8,645 nt of DNA from Acidobacteriota bacterium (GTDB lineage: Bacteria > Acidobacteriota > Blastocatellia > Pyrinomonadales > Pyrinomonadaceae), in contig JACCVS010000136.1 of assembly GCA_013698055.1 (NCBI GenBank), positions 1-8,645 on the forward strand, written 5' to 3'. The translations under genes and the position numbers were made by a program. Each line of letters opens with the position of its first letter. Position 1 is the stretch's first letter. This document shows, in pieces, positions 5,825 through 8,645 of the stretch. The notes under the pieces were generated by a model, which was not told the DNA's origin, made no database searches, and saw only the letters and a list, made by a program, of their open reading frames with translations.

Positions 5825-6826
5825 ATGAAACATACTATCACACTCATCCCTGGCGACGGCATCGGCCCTGAAGTCTCTGCGGCGGTCGTGCGCATCATTG
5901 CGGCGACTGGCGTGGACATCCAATGGGAAACGCATTACGCGGGCGCGCAAGCACTGGAAAAGTTCGGCAATACCTTGCCCGAAGACCTCCTCGAATCCAT
6001 CAAGCGCAACAAGATCGCGCTCAAAGGGCCGATCACAACGCCGGTGGGCAAAGGCTTCACGTCCGTCAACGTCGGCTTGCGTAAAACGCTTGACCTCTAC
6101 GCCAATCTGCGCCCCGTGCGCGCTTTGCCGAATGTTCCCTGCCGTTATCCCGAGCTTGATCTCGTCGTTGTGCGCGAGAACACTGAAGACCTCTACTCCG
6201 GCATCGAGCACGTCGTCGTTCCCGGTGTTGTCGAGAGCATCAAGGTCATTACCGAAAAGGCTTCGACGCGCATTGCGCGTTACGCTTTCGAGTACGCGCG
6301 CCGCGAAAGTCGCAAGAAGGTCACAGCCATCCACAAGGCGAACATCATGAAGCTGTCGGACGGACTGTTTCTGGACTGCTTCCGCAACGTCTCTAAAGAC
6401 TATCCCGAGATCGAAGCCGACGACAAGATTGTTGAGAACGCCTGTATGCAGCTCGTGATGCGCCCCGAACAATTTGATATCATGCTGCTCGAAAACCTTT
6501 ACGGCGACATCGTGTCCGATTTGTGCGCCGGACTCATCGGCGGTTTAGGACTTGTGCCCGGCGCGAACATCGGCGAGCTAGGCGCAATCTTTGAGGCCGT
6601 TCACGGCTCCGCGCCCGACATCGCCGGACAGGGCATTGCTAACCCGACCGCGCTCCTTCAAAGCTCTATTCTGATGCTCCGCCACATGGGTGAACGCGAT
6701 GCCGCGCAGAAAATAGAATTGGCGATGCTGAGAGTGTTTGAGGAAGGAAACGTGAGAACGCGCGACATCGGCGGGAAAGCCCATACAGACGAATTCGCCA
6801 GCGCCATCATCGCCGCATTCCAGTAA
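5825..6826 (+). CDS. NAD-type isocitrate dehydrogenase (isocitrate/isopropylmalate dehydrogenase family)
   Basis: This is a 333-aa beta-decarboxylating dehydrogenase. It most likely converts isocitrate to 2-oxoglutarate in the TCA cycle. LIPGDGIGPEV (residues 7-17) is the family N-terminus. GPITTPVGKGFTSVNVGLRK (68-87) is the phosphorylation/substrate loop with Ser80 and Arg86, followed by Arg96 and RENTEDLYSGIEH (117-129) with Arg117 and Tyr124. Lys171 lies in HKANIMK, and LYGDIVSDLCAG (225-236) supplies metal-binding aspartates. The cofactor loop HGSAPDIAGQGIANP (260-274) has Asp265-Ile266, where NADP-dependent E. coli Icd has Lys-Tyr, which points to NAD. SVNVGLRK favours isocitrate over isopropylmalate, but homoisocitrate or related substrates remain possible. 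Its length is that of the short NAD-IDH/IDH3 type, not the roughly 415-aa NADP enzyme. There is no Shine-Dalgarno site, because the upstream repeat runs to the start codon. Confidence 0.88.
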   Translation: MKHTITLIPGDGIGPEVSAAVVRIIAATGVDIQWETHYAGAQALEKFGNTLPEDLLESIKRNKIALKGPITTPVGKGFTSVNVGLRKTLDLYANLRPVRALPNVPCRYPELDLVVVRENTEDLYSGIEHVVVPGVVESIKVITEKASTRIARYAFEYARRESRKKVTAIHKANIMKLSDGLFLDCFRNVSKDYPEIEADDKIVENACMQLVMRPEQFDIMLLENLYGDIVSDLCAGLIGGLGLVPGANIGELGAIFEAVHGSAPDIAGQGIANPTALLQSSILMLRHMGERDAAQKIELAMLRVFEEGNVRTRDIGGKAHTDEFASAIIAAFQ

Positions 6827-6938
6827 CGACTTGTGATCCTGTAGAAGCAGGAGTTGTTCCTACCCGTGATTGATAAACCTTGAACCGGAAGAGGACTTGC
6901 CCCTGCCCTGACAGTCAATCATTCCTTTGAATTCAAAT
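6827..6938. other. Gap between isocitrate dehydrogenase and permease genes
   Basis: This 112-bp non-coding stretch contains only a weak hairpin, TCCTG (6837-6841) with CAGGA (6848-6852), and no T run. I see no convincing terminator, promoter or ribosome site, so co-transcription of the two genes is neither shown nor excluded. It lacks the heptamer element found in three other gaps. Confidence 0.5.
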
Positions 6939-8282
6939 ATGGCAGCACAGGTCGAACTAAAGCGACAACTCGGTCTCAGTTCAGCGATTGCCCTCGTCAT
7001 TAGTGGCGTCATCGGGGTGGGCATTTTCATTTACCCGGCGCAGATGGCGAAGTCGCTCGGCTCTCCGATGTTGTTGCTCGTCGTCTGGCTCGTGATGGGG
7101 CTGGCAGCGCTTTGCGGCGCGCTCTGTTACGGCGAACTCGCAACTCGTTTCCCGGAAGCGGGCGGCGGCTACGTCTATCTGCGCGAGGCTTACGGCCCCC
7201 GCGTCGCCTTCCTTTACGGCTGGATGCTTCTGCTTGTCCTCGATCCAGGGCTGACGGCGGCCTTAGCCGTCAGCCTGGCGAACTACAGCAGCAACATCAC
7301 GCCGCTGTCACCATTGGCGATCAAGTTTCTGGGAGTGGGGACAATTCTTGTTCTTGCTGCGGTGAATATTATCGGCGTGCGCCTGGGCGCGCGGCTGATG
7401 ATGCTGCTTACGGTGCTGAAGGTCGGGTTGCTGCTGTTCATAGTCTTCTGGGGATTCGGATCGGGTCTTGGCGACTGGGGCAATTTGATGCCGTTCACCG
7501 CTCGGCGGGCAGGCGCGGATCAGATTCTGCCCGCTCTGATTGGCGCAAGCGTCGCCGGGTTCTTCTCCTTCGCCGGGTGGTGGGATTTGACGAAGCTCGC
7601 GGGCGAGGTGCGCTCGCCTGCCCGAACGCTGCCGCGCGCTTTGCTGCTGGGACTTCTCGTCGTGACGGTCATTTATATTTTGACGAGCGCCGCCTTTCTT
7701 TACCTCGTGCCGCTGGAGAAAGTTCCGGTAGACGACGCAGCCGCGCAGACTTTTGCAGCGCAAATCGGCCTCGCTCTTTTCGGACAAACGGGCAGACAGA
7801 TATTCTCGGCCATCGTGGCCGGAAGCCTGGTCGGAAGCCTGGCTGCATACATCATGGCCGCGCCGCGCGTCTATTACGCGATGGCGCGCGATGGCCTGTT
7901 CATCAAACAGATCGCCACCATTCATCCGCGTTTCGGAACTCCTGCCCGCGCCATCGCCTTGCAGGCCGTGCTCGCGTCTGTGCTCGTCGTCGTCGGCACG
8001 TTCGATGCGATCATCGCTTATTTCTTCTTCGTGACGGTCGTCTTCATCGCGCTGACGGTTGCCGCTATTTTCGTCTTGCGACGCAAAGGTGGAGAGACCA
8101 CGACGTACCGCACGCCCGGTTATCCCGTGACGCCGATCTTTTTTCTGCTGGTGGTCGCCGCGCTGCTTTTTATGCTCGCGTCGAATAACCCGACGCAGGC
8201 GTTCCTCGGAGTCGGAGTGGTCGCGCTCGGCGTGCCCGTCTATCACTTGCTGTTTCGGAAGAAAGTAGATAGTAACCAGTAG
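6939..8282 (+). CDS. APC-family amino-acid permease
   Basis: This is a 447-aa integral membrane protein with about twelve hydrophobic segments. After a short hydrophilic start (MAAQVELKRQLG), helix 1 carries SGVIGVGIFIYP (residues 22-33), the glycine-rich unwound motif by which APC transporters bind the amino and carboxyl groups of the substrate. GELATRFPEAGGGYVYLREAYG (65-86) matches the conserved loop and start of helix 3 in LAT/SteT-like permeases. These act as proton symporters or exchangers of amino acids in the inner membrane. The exact substrate cannot be told. I chose ATG 6939; a TTG at 6927 in the same frame would add four residues, and neither has a clear ribosome site. The last residues (VDSNQ) and the stop are encoded within heptamer element C. 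Confidence 0.87.
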   Translation: MAAQVELKRQLGLSSAIALVISGVIGVGIFIYPAQMAKSLGSPMLLLVVWLVMGLAALCGALCYGELATRFPEAGGGYVYLREAYGPRVAFLYGWMLLLVLDPGLTAALAVSLANYSSNITPLSPLAIKFLGVGTILVLAAVNIIGVRLGARLMMLLTVLKVGLLLFIVFWGFGSGLGDWGNLMPFTARRAGADQILPALIGASVAGFFSFAGWWDLTKLAGEVRSPARTLPRALLLGLLVVTVIYILTSAAFLYLVPLEKVPVDDAAAQTFAAQIGLALFGQTGRQIFSAIVAGSLVGSLAAYIMAAPRVYYAMARDGLFIKQIATIHPRFGTPARAIALQAVLASVLVVVGTFDAIIAYFFFVTVVFIALTVAAIFVLRRKGGETTTYRTPGYPVTPIFFLLVVAALLFMLASNNPTQAFLGVGVVALGVPVYHLLFRKKVDSNQ

Positions 8283-8358
8283 TCAATCATCAGTCATCGT
8301 CAAGTAGTTTACGGGCTGTGATAATCTTTGGCTGATTGCTGACTACTGATTGCTGAGA
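8264..8358. repeat. Degenerate heptamer inverted-repeat element C
   Basis: The left half has five 7-bp units: AGTAGAT, AGTAACC, AGTAGTC, AATCATC, AGTCATC (8264-8298). The right half has four: GCTGATT, GCTGACT, ACTGATT, GCTGAGA (8331-8358). CAGTAGTCA (8277-8285) is perfectly complementary to TGACTACTG (8340-8348), with partial pairing beyond. The left half overlaps the 3' end of the permease gene. The right half stops 5 nt before the GGAG ribosome site of the next gene. Confidence 0.7.
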
Positions 8359-8373
8359 GCTTGAGGAGAACGT

Positions 8374-8645
8374 ATGACCTGGATCAAAACTGTTCCGATG
8401 GGAGAGGCTGACGATAAGCTCAGGCACGCGATGGAAGCGCAGCGTGAGTTGTATCCGATTGAATATGCCACGCCCGTGCATCCGACATCTGATGGAGAAT
8501 CCTCCGGCATCGTCGCGTCGCATAGCCTGATTCCTGACGCCCTCTATCATGCCTTCGGCACGTTCGGCGCGTTGATGTCGCCCGATCTGCCCCTGACCAG
8601 GCGGCAGCACGAGATGATTACGACCGTCGTCTCGGTCAATAATCG
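8374..8645 (+). CDS. AhpD-like / carboxymuconolactone decarboxylase-family protein, 5' part (cut by the right edge)
   Basis: The plus strand reads open from ATG 8374 to the window end, 90 full codons without a stop. GAGGAG at 8363-8368 lies 5 nt before the ATG, the best ribosome site in the window. The protein starts MTWIKTVPMGEADDKLRHAM and continues with ASHSLIPDALYHAFGTFGALM (residues 52-72) and LPLTRRQHEMITTVVSVNNR (75 to the edge). This matches the N-terminal half of AhpD-like, peroxidase-related proteins, where the next residues normally include the CxxC that forms the active site. That motif would fall just past the window end, so redox activity cannot be confirmed here. Relatives act in alkyl-hydroperoxide or peroxide handling, and no signal peptide is visible. 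It is separated from the permease by heptamer element C. Confidence 0.75.
   Translation, partial: MTWIKTVPMGEADDKLRHAMEAQRELYPIEYATPVHPTSDGESSGIVASHSLIPDALYHAFGTFGALMSPDLPLTRRQHEMITTVVSVNN

Noticed and set aside
5819..6472. Minus-strand 217-codon open frame opposite isocitrate dehydrogenase
   Set aside because: It is antisense to a gene with all family motifs intact, and its long open length follows from GC-biased codon use.
6837..6852. Rho-independent terminator after isocitrate dehydrogenase
   Set aside because: There is only a 5-bp stem (TCCTG/CAGGA) and no following T run.
7112..8246. Long open frames over the permease in another plus frame and on the minus strand
   Set aside because: The translations are Arg/Ser- or charge-rich without domains, while the chosen frame has clear APC motifs and about twelve membrane segments.

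Overview
The window looks like chromosomal DNA from a moderately GC-rich, Gram-negative-type bacterium. Several exported proteins carry classical signal peptides, Shine-Dalgarno sites are often weak or absent, and intergenic DNA is rich in degenerate 7-bp repeats. The protein repertoire (several TlpA-type redoxins, a CcdA-redoxin fusion, a short PepSY membrane protein, an NAD-type isocitrate dehydrogenase) suggests Acidobacteriota, perhaps the Blastocatellia. That placement is inferred from overall resemblance and is not proven by any marker here.

Minus-strand block, read right to left. A glycine oxidase (ThiO, 5709-4549) is followed after 3 nt by an exported helical-repeat protein with a C-terminal TlpA thioredoxin domain (4545-3109). 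Next come a two-helix PepSY membrane protein (3036-2542), a CcdA-TlpA fusion resembling a short DipZ (2442-1210), and a secreted redoxin whose CxxC has become CxxW (1130-411). A 13-bp hairpin lies just beyond that stop. The 5' part of a small DHH-family phosphoesterase gene runs off the left edge (249-1). The CcdA-TlpA, TPR-TlpA and CxxW proteins with the PepSY protein suggest an envelope thiol-redox module: CcdA carries electrons from cytoplasmic thioredoxin across the membrane and the TlpA domains use them outside, possibly for cytochrome c or haem-related maturation.

Plus-strand block, divergent from thiO: NAD-type isocitrate dehydrogenase (5825-6826), an APC-family amino-acid permease (6939-8282), and the 5' end of an AhpD-like/carboxymuconolactone decarboxylase-family gene (8374 to the right edge).

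The most unusual non-coding signal is a set of intergenic elements built from degenerate heptamers (consensus near AGTAATC) facing their own reverse complement (near GATTACT). They lie at 3044-3097, 5749-5824 and 8264-8358. One ends exactly at the isocitrate dehydrogenase start codon. Another supplies the last codons and stop of the permease. No intergenic gap exceeds 300 bp, and no rRNA, tRNA, CRISPR array or insertion sequence was seen.
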